A stretch of DNA of 10,933 nt. Source: CAYGFH01 sp964430295 (GTDB taxonomy: Bacteria > Patescibacteriota > Microgenomatia > UBA10105 > UBA927). The notes under the pieces are model-generated. The model saw only the letters and a program-made list of their open reading frames with translations. It was not told where the DNA came from and did no database searches. The position numbers were made by a program, and so were the translations under genes. Positions 5,439 through 10,933 of this stretch are shown here, piece after piece; position 1 is the first letter of the stretch, and each line of letters begins with the position of its first letter. The DNA lies in NCBI GenBank assembly GCA_964430295.1, contig CAYSEV010000045.1, positions 1 through 10,933 of the forward strand. The letters run 5' to 3'.

Positions 5439-6296
5439 ATGGATATGAGAGATATATCAGGATTTTCACAACAATTACCGTCATTTGCGCTTATAAAAAA
5501 TATAGTATTCATTCTTCTTGCTCTATTTGTGTTTAAATCAACGCTTATTTTTATCCCAGCTGGGTCGGTCGGTGTAGTCTATGATATGGGACGTGGTGTG
5601 TTACCAAACCCTATGAAAGAGGGACTCAATTATGCTATTCCAATATGGCAAAGGGTGACGTTAATGGACACTAGACTTCAGGAATATACCATGTCCATGG
5701 CTGCAGACGAAGGCGCACTCAGACGAGATGATTCACTAGATGCTCCGACCAGTGACGGGCAGCAAGTAAAAGTAGATGCGACCGTCATTTTTCGCATAGA
5801 TCAAAAAAGTGCTCCTGAAGTCTATAAAACGATTGGTGCTGACTATGTAGATAAGCTTATACGACCATATTCCAGAAGTCAGATCCGCATGGTCATCAGT
5901 CGCTACACTGCACCTGCAATCTATTCAGAAAAACGTCAGGAAGCGGAAACGGTGATGACGCAGGAATTATCAGAACTTCTAAAACCGAAACATATCATCA
6001 TAGATAAAATTCTTTTGAGGACCGTCGTGTTTTCACCTGAATATTCCAAAGCGATAGAAGATAAAGTAATAGCAGAACAAAAAGTAAAACAGGCAGAATA
6101 TGAGGTAAAAGTAGCCAGTCAGCAGGCACAGGCAAAAATAGCAGAAGCAAAAGGGTTAGCCGAGGCACAACAATTGCAAAAGGCGAGCCTTACACAGGAA
6201 TTCCTGCAGCTTGAAGCAATCAAAAAATGGGACGGTAAACTGCCACAAGTTGCGGGTGGCGGCACAGCGCCATTTATCAATATTCCGCTTAAATGA
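5439..6296 (+). CDS. SPFH/prohibitin-like membrane protein
   Basis: Member of the stomatin/prohibitin/flotillin/HflK-C superfamily. One membrane segment lies at about residues 20-39 after a short cytoplasmic N terminus; the SPFH domain runs from about 40 to 205, starting VPAGSVGVV-like (IPAGSVGVVYDMGRG, 39-53) and including GQQVKVDATVIFRI (107-120), where the family has DGQ-x-V-x-V-x-x-x-V-x-Y/F-R-I. Residues 205-250 are an Ala/Glu/Gln/Lys-rich coiled coil, as in prohibitins, and the end LEAIKKWDGKLPQVAGGG...PFINI is typical of the prohibitin side of the family. A 20-residue acidic insertion (87-106) precedes the GQQVKVD strand. Such proteins form large rings that scaffold membrane domains or control membrane proteases. 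ATG codons at 5439 and 5445 are both possible starts. The specific partner is unknown; the next two genes also encode membrane-associated proteins. Confidence 0.88.
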   Translation: MDMRDISGFSQQLPSFALIKNIVFILLALFVFKSTLIFIPAGSVGVVYDMGRGVLPNPMKEGLNYAIPIWQRVTLMDTRLQEYTMSMAADEGALRRDDSLDAPTSDGQQVKVDATVIFRIDQKSAPEVYKTIGADYVDKLIRPYSRSQIRMVISRYTAPAIYSEKRQEAETVMTQELSELLKPKHIIIDKILLRTVVFSPEYSKAIEDKVIAEQKVKQAEYEVKVASQQAQAKIAEAKGLAEAQQLQKASLTQEFLQLEAIKKWDGKLPQVAGGGTAPFINIPLK

Positions 6297-6300
6297 TCGT

Positions 6301-6681
6301 ATGAATAAATATTTCCGGTGGTTGCTGCTTCTTCCCAACCTCTGGTTGATATATCACATATATATATCAGGATATACTGCTATTGGTCCAAATCCAGTAC
6401 AAGGTGCTTCGTTTGTATACTTAGCACAAGTAGGGCTCCTTGCAGAGTTTAAGATGTATAGGAACATATTGTATGCGGTATACGCTACACTCATACTTAT
6501 TAGTATCGGAATAATAAAATATTATCCAAAAAAACAAGAAATGAAAAAAGATATGACTACTTCTCAATCACTGAATTCTTCTCTGTTGCCTATAAACGAT
6601 ATAATTGTTGCCATGCTAGTAACGACATTCGCTTATGCCATTGCAGCAATGTTACTCGATATCGTTGTTTTCGTGAAATGA
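6301..6681 (+). CDS. Small integral membrane protein, function unknown
   Basis: I do not recognise this family. The 126 residues have hydrophobic segments at about 6-23, 54-74 and 99-124, separated by a short loop containing YTAIGPNPVQGASF (25-38) and a charged Lys-rich loop (75-86) that by the positive-inside rule would be cytoplasmic. The segment VYLAQVGLLAEF (39-50) might be a further short or re-entrant membrane stretch. ATG 6301 is preferred over the in-frame ATG 6211, which would lie deep inside the SPFH gene. It begins four bases after the SPFH stop (TGA TCGT ATG), so the two are very probably co-transcribed, and the nuclease gene starts nine bases after its own stop. A role tied to the SPFH protein is inference from position only. 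Confidence 0.75.
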   Translation: MNKYFRWLLLLPNLWLIYHIYISGYTAIGPNPVQGASFVYLAQVGLLAEFKMYRNILYAVYATLILISIGIIKYYPKKQEMKKDMTTSQSLNSSLLPINDIIVAMLVTTFAYAIAAMLLDIVVFVK

Positions 6682-6690
6682 CATAGTTCT

Positions 6691-7347
6691 ATGAAAATAC
6701 ACTACCAATCGTATTGGTGGATTCCTGTACTTATAAGTTCGATAGTGTTAAATATAGTACTTCTTGCTAGACAAAATCCAACGAAAGATACAGGCGTCTT
6801 AGTTATTGGTGTGGTAGATGGTGATACAGTGGTATTGCAAGGAAAAGAAAAAGTTCGACTTCGCTATGCAGATGCTCCCGAATTGAAATTCTGTGGTGGT
6901 AAAGAGGCAAAGGAGTATTTAGAAAAACTTGTGACTGGGAAAAAAGTGAGGATAAGGGAACAGATTCCTGATCAATATGGGAGAGGGATGGCACTTGTAT
7001 ATAGGGATGATACTCTTATAAATAGTGAAATGCTTGCAAGTGGATGGGCAAAATTTCATCATGACACTGCATCAGTTACGGATCAGCTAAAAACGATTGC
7101 CGCAAAAGCAAAGGAATCTAATATAGGAATATTTAGAATGTGCCAGTCAAAAGATACACCTGACACAGTTGGCTGTGTGATAAAAGGGAACATCGATGAT
7201 AATTCCGATCGCAGGAATTACTACACACCGGACTGTGCTCAATACAAATTTACTATAGTGGAAAAAGATATGGGAGAAGGATGGTTTTGTACAGAACAGG
7301 AAGCACAAAATGCCGGGTTTACAAAGGCAAAAACCTGCGAAAAGTAG
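6691..7347 (+). CDS. Membrane-anchored thermonuclease-family (SNase) protein with C-terminal Cys-bearing domain
   Basis: Residues 9-26 form a membrane anchor or uncleaved signal, placing the rest outside the membrane. Residues 36-150 are a staphylococcal-nuclease-like domain. Calcium-side acids are in VDGDT (D43, D45); the catalytic set is R56 and D61/E64 in VRLRYADAPE, and R98 in DQYGRG, so an active phosphodiesterase on DNA or RNA is likely. NSEMLASGWAKF (111-122) is the usual N-x-x-L-x-x-G-x-A segment. Residues 161-216 form a second domain with C162, C182, C200 and C216 and the pattern IKGN...YYTPDC-x2-Y...GEGWFCTEQEAQNAGF, which resembles the small C-terminal domain (called SUNSET in databases, from memory) attached to SNase-type proteins. 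Substrate is unknown; nutrient nucleic-acid scavenging is plausible for an organism of this kind. No SD is seen. Confidence 0.85.
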   Translation: MKIHYQSYWWIPVLISSIVLNIVLLARQNPTKDTGVLVIGVVDGDTVVLQGKEKVRLRYADAPELKFCGGKEAKEYLEKLVTGKKVRIREQIPDQYGRGMALVYRDDTLINSEMLASGWAKFHHDTASVTDQLKTIAAKAKESNIGIFRMCQSKDTPDTVGCVIKGNIDDNSDRRNYYTPDCAQYKFTIVEKDMGEGWFCTEQEAQNAGFTKAKTCEK

Positions 7348-7374
7348 AACATAAGTTGTTTTTACTTACATTCA

Positions 7375-7446
7375 TTGTCATCCTCGCGAAGGCGGGGATC
7401 TATGTACTTATAAATTGTGGAACTCCGATCAGGTCGGAGGTGACAA
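7375..7446. repeat. Cloverleaf-like palindromic repeat in a convergent spacer
   Basis: Ends TTGTCA (7375-7380) and TGACAA (7441-7446) are reverse complements. Between them are two hairpins: CCTCGC 7382-7387 with GCGGGG 7392-7397 around GAAG, and CTCCGA 7423-7428 with TCGGAG 7434-7439 around TCAGG. The left half, TGTCATCC...CGCGAAGGCGGGGATC, looks like the dispersed palindromic repeats of many bacteria whose chance translation gives VIPAKAGI-like peptides; here one frame reads VILAKAGI. It fills most of the 105-base gap between the convergent nuclease and cupin genes and may act as a bidirectional mRNA 3' end. Family identity is from memory. Confidence 0.65.
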
Positions 7447-7452
7447 CGTGGA

Positions 7453-7821
7453 TTAAACAATAATATGGTCCTCTTTTGTCCATCCTGGTTTTGAGAGGCA
7501 TTCTACCCATGTTTCATCTCCTTCGGCCCAGTGAATAATTCCGGGTTCGATAGTGTATGATTCATCTCTCTTCAATGTAATCGTTTCATCTCCGGCATGA
7601 AGTGTTAATTCACCACGTATAACTGTATATGTTTCTTCTGTGATCATATGTCTATGTGGAGTACTTTTATCTATGACAGCAATTGCCACACTAAAATTCG
7701 GGTGAGCACTTGATGGTTCCACTTCACACAGCAGCTCAGTCGGTTTCTTGGTTGGATACATGATAACGGATTTTCCTGGGTACATCCGTTCTAATGTCGT
7801 GCAGATTTTTTTTGAATTCAT
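7453..7821 (-). CDS. Small single-domain cupin protein
   Basis: The 122-residue protein has one conserved beta-barrel cupin. Motif 1 is PHRHMITEETYTVIRG, giving likely metal ligands H56, H58 and E62 or E63; motif 2 is EPGIIHWAEGDETW, giving H97. The three-His-one-Glu set suggests a bound divalent metal. The substrate cannot be told: such proteins include sugar-nucleotide isomerases, dioxygenases and binding proteins. ATG at 7821-7819 is used here; a GTG at 7836-7834 overlaps the TAG stop of the upstream glycosyltransferase by one base (TAGTG) and would add five residues by coupling. Neither has an SD. It follows the glycosyltransferase on the same strand, so a role in surface sugar metabolism is possible but only by position. 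Confidence 0.8.
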   Translation of the reverse strand: MNSKKICTTLERMYPGKSVIMYPTKKPTELLCEVEPSSAHPNFSVAIAVIDKSTPHRHMITEETYTVIRGELTLHAGDETITLKRDESYTIEPGIIHWAEGDETWVECLSKPGWTKEDHIIV

Positions 7822-7835
7822 AGAAGAAGTATACA

Positions 7836-9521
7836 CTATCGAATACTGGTTGAATCATACAGTTTCCAGGTATATTTCTGAATTTTTGGTAAATAATATT
7901 TAGTTTTTGGTTCAATGGATTGTAAACATTCATCTCGTACAAACAATAGTTCATCTCTTCCTATACTCTGAGGTGTCAGTGTATCTCCAACTCCAGTACA
8001 GGTTCGGATGAAATAGATGTTTTCATAATCGAGCATAGAGTTATCATAGGTAGATAATGTTTTTTGTACTTCGAGAATTGGCAAGTGATTCCAATACATA
8101 AAGTCTAGGTAATCAAATTCAGATGTCCCTCCAAATGTTACTTGTGAATGCGTTTGGGATTCCCGATATGCCAATGCGAATACTTCTTTATTATTGCTAT
8201 TCCATGCCCATCTTCCATAGTGAACATAGAGAAAATGATATCGATACATATATTGCGCCACAGAGAACACGTATAAAAGTCCAACAATACAGAATACTAT
8301 TGTTTTGTATTTGTATGCATAGATACGTTCGATACCATATGTAAATCCAATACCTGTCAAAGCAGCAAAGATAAATACAGATACAAATGTACGTATCGCA
8401 TACTGCTGATCTGCAATCATCGCACTTAACGGGGCAATGCAGATAATACTCAAAAGAAATTTCAGCTGCGAAATTCTTTTTTTCTTATATAACCAAAACG
8501 CTCCCAAGACTATACAGATACCGTCAAATATATACAGTTGCCCATGACCGGTCGTTGAAAATCTGTTATCACTATCCCCGGTTGTAAATAAATATTGTGG
8601 GGAGAAAAAATGCAGATAATTTTGAGTAGCTAATGTTGCAATCGCAACCGGAGTATTTGAAAATAATAGTTTTATTTTTCGTGGTGCATCAGAGATCTCC
8701 ATTTGATACGTAACTTCTTTTTTTGCCAGATCTATTGTATGGGAGAGAATGCCGCTGGCGTACGAATCTTTATAGAGGAAAAAGAGCAAAAACCATTGTA
8801 GAAAAATTGCAAACCATAAGGCAAGTATGTACAGTATGAACGTTTTTGTTTTTGCAAATGAAATTCCTTTATACACCAATACTGTTAAAGGGAAAAAGAA
8901 CAAAAAAATGTTTACCGCCTTATAACAAAATGTTGCAAGAAACATCATAAGTACAGACCAGAAGAAATATGATCGTTTCTCAAATCCCAATAGTAAAAAA
9001 TAGATGCCGAAAAGTATAAGTGTAAAGGCGAACACTCCTTCAAATCCTGTACGGGATAGATGGTAATGCCATGGGGAAACGGCGAGCACAATTGCCGCAA
9101 ATATTCCTGCAATAGGTTTTTTTGTCATTGTCTTGGTGAAAAACCCAACGACAACAATAGACAGTGTAGATAGAAGTATATTTGGAATATATCCGATGAT
9201 ATGTGAAGATCCCAAGAGTTTGTAAAAAAAGGTAATCACATATATAAGTAGAGGCATTGCCACGATATCCTTATGAAGGAAAAATAGTGGATGGACTTTC
9301 CCATAGATATCTTTGCCCGTTTCTGCAATTGCTCTCGCGTTCATAAAATAGAGGAGTGTATCAGAAGAAATGCCCGTTGGAACACGATCAAGTCCAATCA
9401 TACGTATAGCAAATCCTATAACTGCGATTATGAAAAGCAGGATTATATATACTCTGGCAGAAATTATTGATGGCTTTATGAAGGAATGTTGTCTTTCTTT
9501 TTGGTGCGTTTGTTGTGACAT
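7836..9521 (-). CDS. Polytopic GT-C type glycosyltransferase (GT39/ArnT-like)
   Basis: Integral membrane protein of 561 residues with about ten or more hydrophobic segments (for example 22-41, 86-103, 112-129, 135-151, 163-180, 184-202, 203-219, 226-250, 329-344, 354-371, 377-395, 407-424) and a soluble C-terminal part from about 435. After the first segment, GLDRVPTGISSDTLLYFMNA then AIAETGKDIYG (43-74) match the first outer loop of dolichol- or undecaprenyl-phosphate-sugar-using enzymes, where the family usually has an Asp-Glu pair; here D54 is followed by Thr. SPWHYHLSRTGFE (149-161) is the second family mark. Such enzymes move a sugar from a lipid carrier to protein, lipid or polysaccharide outside the membrane. 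An open frame extends upstream to 9653 but crosses the tRNA gene, so ATG 9521 is the real start. Confidence 0.82.
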   Translation of the reverse strand: MSQQTHQKERQHSFIKPSIISARVYIILLFIIAVIGFAIRMIGLDRVPTGISSDTLLYFMNARAIAETGKDIYGKVHPLFFLHKDIVAMPLLIYVITFFYKLLGSSHIIGYIPNILLSTLSIVVVGFFTKTMTKKPIAGIFAAIVLAVSPWHYHLSRTGFEGVFAFTLILFGIYFLLLGFEKRSYFFWSVLMMFLATFCYKAVNIFLFFFPLTVLVYKGISFAKTKTFILYILALWFAIFLQWFLLFFLYKDSYASGILSHTIDLAKKEVTYQMEISDAPRKIKLLFSNTPVAIATLATQNYLHFFSPQYLFTTGDSDNRFSTTGHGQLYIFDGICIVLGAFWLYKKKRISQLKFLLSIICIAPLSAMIADQQYAIRTFVSVFIFAALTGIGFTYGIERIYAYKYKTIVFCIVGLLYVFSVAQYMYRYHFLYVHYGRWAWNSNNKEVFALAYRESQTHSQVTFGGTSEFDYLDFMYWNHLPILEVQKTLSTYDNSMLDYENIYFIRTCTGVGDTLTPQSIGRDELLFVRDECLQSIEPKTKYYLPKIQKYTWKLYDSTSIR

Positions 9522-9553
9522 GAAAGGTATGTGGATTCGTGTATGAATATTTT

Positions 9554-9629
9554 TGGTCGGGATGGAGAGACTTGAACTCTCAACCACACGCACCCCATGC
9601 GTGCATTCTACCAATTGAACTACATCCCG
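9554..9629 (-). tRNA. tRNA-Pro (anticodon GGG)
   Basis: Read on the - strand, the acceptor stem is CGGGATG (9629-9623) with CATCCCG (9564-9558), then discriminator A and an encoded CCA (9556-9554). The D arm has GTTC...GAAT with AATTGGTA in the loop. The anticodon stem CACGC/GCGTG encloses ATGGGGT, giving anticodon GGG with G37 after it and T33 before it. The T stem GAGAG/CTCTC encloses TTCAAGT. Total 76 bases. C1-G72, G37 and GGG are typical of proline tRNA, decoding CCC and CCU. The downstream glycosyltransferase begins 32 bases after the CCA. Confidence 0.96.
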
Positions 9630-9643
9630 GGATGATCTGTTGT

Positions 9644-9649
9644 ATTCTA
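9644..9649 (-). promoter_or_regulatory. Possible -10 box for the tRNA-Pro gene
   Basis: TAGAAT on the - strand (9649-9644) is 5 of 6 to the -10 consensus and would start transcription about eight bases before the mature tRNA. No convincing -35 lies 16-18 bases upstream, where the sequence reads CCCCAT. Treated as tentative. Confidence 0.35.
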
Positions 9650-9743
9650 CCATTTTTTATGTGAGAATGGGGATGTTCTGCCCTCAGTAAAAATAATACC
9701 CTCCGTATCTTGCTGTTCGCCTTATCTACGAATTGTAGTGCGG

Positions 9744-9772
9744 CTCACAGAGCGATTACGGGAGGATATAAG
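9744..9772 (+). promoter_or_regulatory. Predicted recA promoter
   Basis: CTCACA at 9744-9749 (4 of 6 to TTGACA) and TATAAG at 9767-9772 (5 of 6 to TATAAT) are separated by 17 bases. Transcription would begin near 9779-9780, leaving a 46-base leader before the recA ATG. The last base of the -10 box is the first base of the palindrome described next. The rest of the 196-base divergent spacer (9630-9743) shows nothing else I can name. Confidence 0.5.
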
Positions 9773-9806
9773 AAACAGTAATCCAATATTCATTGGAAAC
9801 TGTTTC
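9772..9806 (+). promoter_or_regulatory. Two-part palindrome over the recA transcription start and leader
   Basis: GAAACAGT (9772-9779) pairs perfectly with ACTGTTTC (9799-9806). Inside, TCCAAT (9782-9787) pairs perfectly with ATTGGA (9792-9797) around ATTC; the two stems are separated by AA on one side and A on the other. That is 14 pairs within 35 bases. It begins at the -10 box and ends eight bases before the SD. It could be a repressor operator of the SOS type, although it is neither the CTGT-N8-ACAG nor the GAAC-N4-GTTC LexA box, or an RNA hairpin that tunes recA translation or stability. No T-run follows. Confidence 0.6.
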
Positions 9807-9813
9807 AAATACA

Positions 9814-9820
9814 AAGGAGA
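9814..9820 (+). promoter_or_regulatory. Shine-Dalgarno site that fixes the recA start
   Basis: The string AAGGAGA at 9814-9820 stands five bases before ATG 9826. It supports that start over the in-frame ATG-like extension beginning at 9793 (ATT on the sequence, an unlikely start), which would add eleven residues read from the leader palindrome. Confidence 0.8.
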
Positions 9821-9825
9821 TTATT

Positions 9826-10863
9826 ATGGCAGTAGATGCAAAACTTCAAGCAATTCAACTTGCAATGGATCAGATCGAGAAACAATACGGCAAAGGGTCC
9901 ATCATGAAGCTCGGGGAAAAACAGGCAAATAAAATGGCTATAGATGTTGTTCCTACTGGCATTCTGGCTTTAGATCTCGCGCTCGGTGTTGGTGGCCTTC
10001 CTCGGGGAAGAATTATTGAAATTTACGGTCCAGAAGCATCAGGTAAAACAACAGTTTGTTTATCAACAATCGCAGAAGCACAAAAAGCCGGAGGCGTTGC
10101 TGCGTTTATTGATGCAGAACATGCGCTGGATCCTGTGTGGGCGGAAAAATTAGGAGTCAAGCTCGATGATTTGCTTATTTCTCAGCCGGACACAGGTGAA
10201 CAGGGATTGGAAATTGCAGAAGCGTTGATTCGCAGTGGTGGCATTGATGTCATTGTTGTAGATTCTGTCGCGGCACTTGTTCCGAGGGCTGAAATAGAAG
10301 GAGAAATGGGAGACAGCTCTATGGGTATGCAAGCCCGACTTATGTCTCAGGCACTTCGAAAACTTACATCAGTAATTTCCAGGTCCAAGACTGTTGTTAT
10401 TTTTACCAATCAACTGCGTCAAAAAATCGGTGTTATGTTTGGAAATCCTGAAACGACTCCCGGAGGAATGGCAATGAAATTCTATGCATCTATCCGTATG
10501 GATTCAAGAAAAATAGAAAGCCTCAAAGATGGAGATAAAGTGATCGGATCACGACACCGTGTCCGTGTGGTAAAAAATAAAGTGTCACCGCCGTTTAGAG
10601 TCGCTGAATATGATGTGATGCATGATGGCGTTTCCAAAGAAGGAAGCCTTATAGATGTCGGTATAGAATTTAGCATCCTTACAAAGTCTGGAGCATTTAT
10701 AAAATATGGTACCCAGATGCTCGGACAGGGAAAAGAAGCAGCAAAAGCATTTTTACGTGAAAATCATAAAATTGCCAAAGAAGTGGCAGACGGCATTTGG
10801 AAAGTAGTAAAGTCAGGAAATGCCAATACAAAAGTTGTCGTTGGCTCAGAAGATAAAGAGTAG
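9826..10863 (+). CDS. recA: Recombinase RecA
   Basis: ATP-dependent strand-exchange protein that forms filaments on single-stranded DNA for homologous recombination and repair. The 345 residues are the normal length. In order: the N-terminal polymerisation helix with IEKQYGKGSIMKLG (17-30); Walker A GPEASGKT (68-75); catalytic Glu in DAEHALDP (E98); Walker B VIVVDS (D146); loop L1 around EIEGEMGDSSMG (156-167); loop L2 NQLRQKIGVMFGNPETTPGG (195-214), with Q196 at the ATP-sensing position; then a C-terminal domain with the usual acidic end shortened to EDKE. No intein or frame break is seen. It has its own promoter and a strong SD, is divergent from tRNA-Pro, and its stop lies two bases before recX. 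Confidence 0.98.
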   Translation: MAVDAKLQAIQLAMDQIEKQYGKGSIMKLGEKQANKMAIDVVPTGILALDLALGVGGLPRGRIIEIYGPEASGKTTVCLSTIAEAQKAGGVAAFIDAEHALDPVWAEKLGVKLDDLLISQPDTGEQGLEIAEALIRSGGIDVIVVDSVAALVPRAEIEGEMGDSSMGMQARLMSQALRKLTSVISRSKTVVIFTNQLRQKIGVMFGNPETTPGGMAMKFYASIRMDSRKIESLKDGDKVIGSRHRVRVVKNKVSPPFRVAEYDVMHDGVSKEGSLIDVGIEFSILTKSGAFIKYGTQMLGQGKEAAKAFLRENHKIAKEVADGIWKVVKSGNANTKVVVGSEDKE

Positions 10864-10865
10864 GT

Positions 10866-10933
10866 ATGGATAGTGACGAATTGTATGAACTATTGATGCA
10901 AAAAACGCTCAACTATGTTTCTTTTCGTCCACG
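10866..10933 (+). CDS. recX: Regulatory protein RecX, N-terminal part (runs off the window)
   Basis: ATG 10866, two bases after the recA stop, opens 22 codons: MDSDELYELLMQKTLNYVSFRPR and onward. RecX proteins begin with a helical repeat of the type A-L-x-Y-L-S-x-R-x-R-S, which the segment KTLNYVSFRPR matches. RecX binds RecA filaments and limits their growth, and recA-recX is a widespread operon. The call rests on this short match plus position; the rest of the gene lies outside. No SD of its own is seen beyond the recA end, so translation is likely coupled. Confidence 0.78.
   Translation, partial: MDSDELYELLMQKTLNYVSFRP

Noticed and set aside
3889..6303. Same four-base linker TCGT after three stops (rpoA, rpsI, SPFH gene)
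   Set aside because: TAA-TCGT-ATG at rpoA-rplQ and TGA-TCGT-ATG at 6294-6303 look alike, and rpsI is followed by TAATCGT, but three short matches could be chance and no mechanism is known to me.
7281..7463. 60-codon frame after the nuclease gene
   Set aside because: It overlaps the nuclease in another frame and its later part is read from the palindromic repeat (VILAKAGI).
9522..9653. 44-residue N-terminal extension of the glycosyltransferase
   Set aside because: It translates the tRNA-Pro gene; the residues VVQLVECTHGVRVVESSSL are the usual nonsense product of a tRNA.

Overview
This window looks like part of a compact, AT-leaning bacterial genome of the candidate phyla radiation (Patescibacteria) type. 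That placement is inference from gene content, architecture and style: short or absent spacers, many genes without a Shine-Dalgarno site, an alpha subunit and S4 of modest length, and Lys-rich tails on ribosomal proteins. TGA is used as a stop in at least two genes (cmk, SPFH), so the code is standard and the code-25 groups are excluded. A run of exactly 100 N (1223-1322) marks a scaffold join, so this is a draft or metagenome assembly.

Left part (1-5329, all + strand): the 3' end of cytidylate kinase overlaps methionine aminopeptidase (map). A well-formed sigma70-type promoter at 1105-1133 then starts the distal alpha-type ribosomal operon: infA (5' end only), gap, rpmJ (3' end only), rpsM, rpsK, rpsD, rpoA, rplQ, rplM, rpsI. 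The two largest sequenced spacers inside this operon (rpmJ-rpsM and rpsD-rpoA) both carry inverted repeats built from 7-base units. In the second, a perfect Shine-Dalgarno octamer is separated from the rpoA start by a 55-base hairpin.

Middle part (5439-7347, + strand): three envelope-type genes follow. They are an SPFH/prohibitin-like membrane protein, a small unrecognised membrane protein with about three membrane segments, and a membrane-anchored staphylococcal-nuclease-like protein with a Cys-containing C-terminal domain. A cloverleaf-like palindromic repeat lies in the convergent spacer (7375-7446).

Right part: on the - strand are tRNA-Pro(GGG), a polytopic GT-C type glycosyltransferase and a small cupin, probably in one transcription direction. 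On the + strand, divergent from the tRNA, are recA with its own promoter and the start of recX. A two-part palindrome covers the predicted recA transcription start and the 5' leader.

Most genes are housekeeping (translation, transcription, recombination). The window shows no phage, IS element, CRISPR array or toxin-antitoxin pair, and I see no clearly new multi-gene system. The observations most worth checking are non-coding: the looped-out SD of rpoA, the recA palindrome and the heptad inverted arrays.
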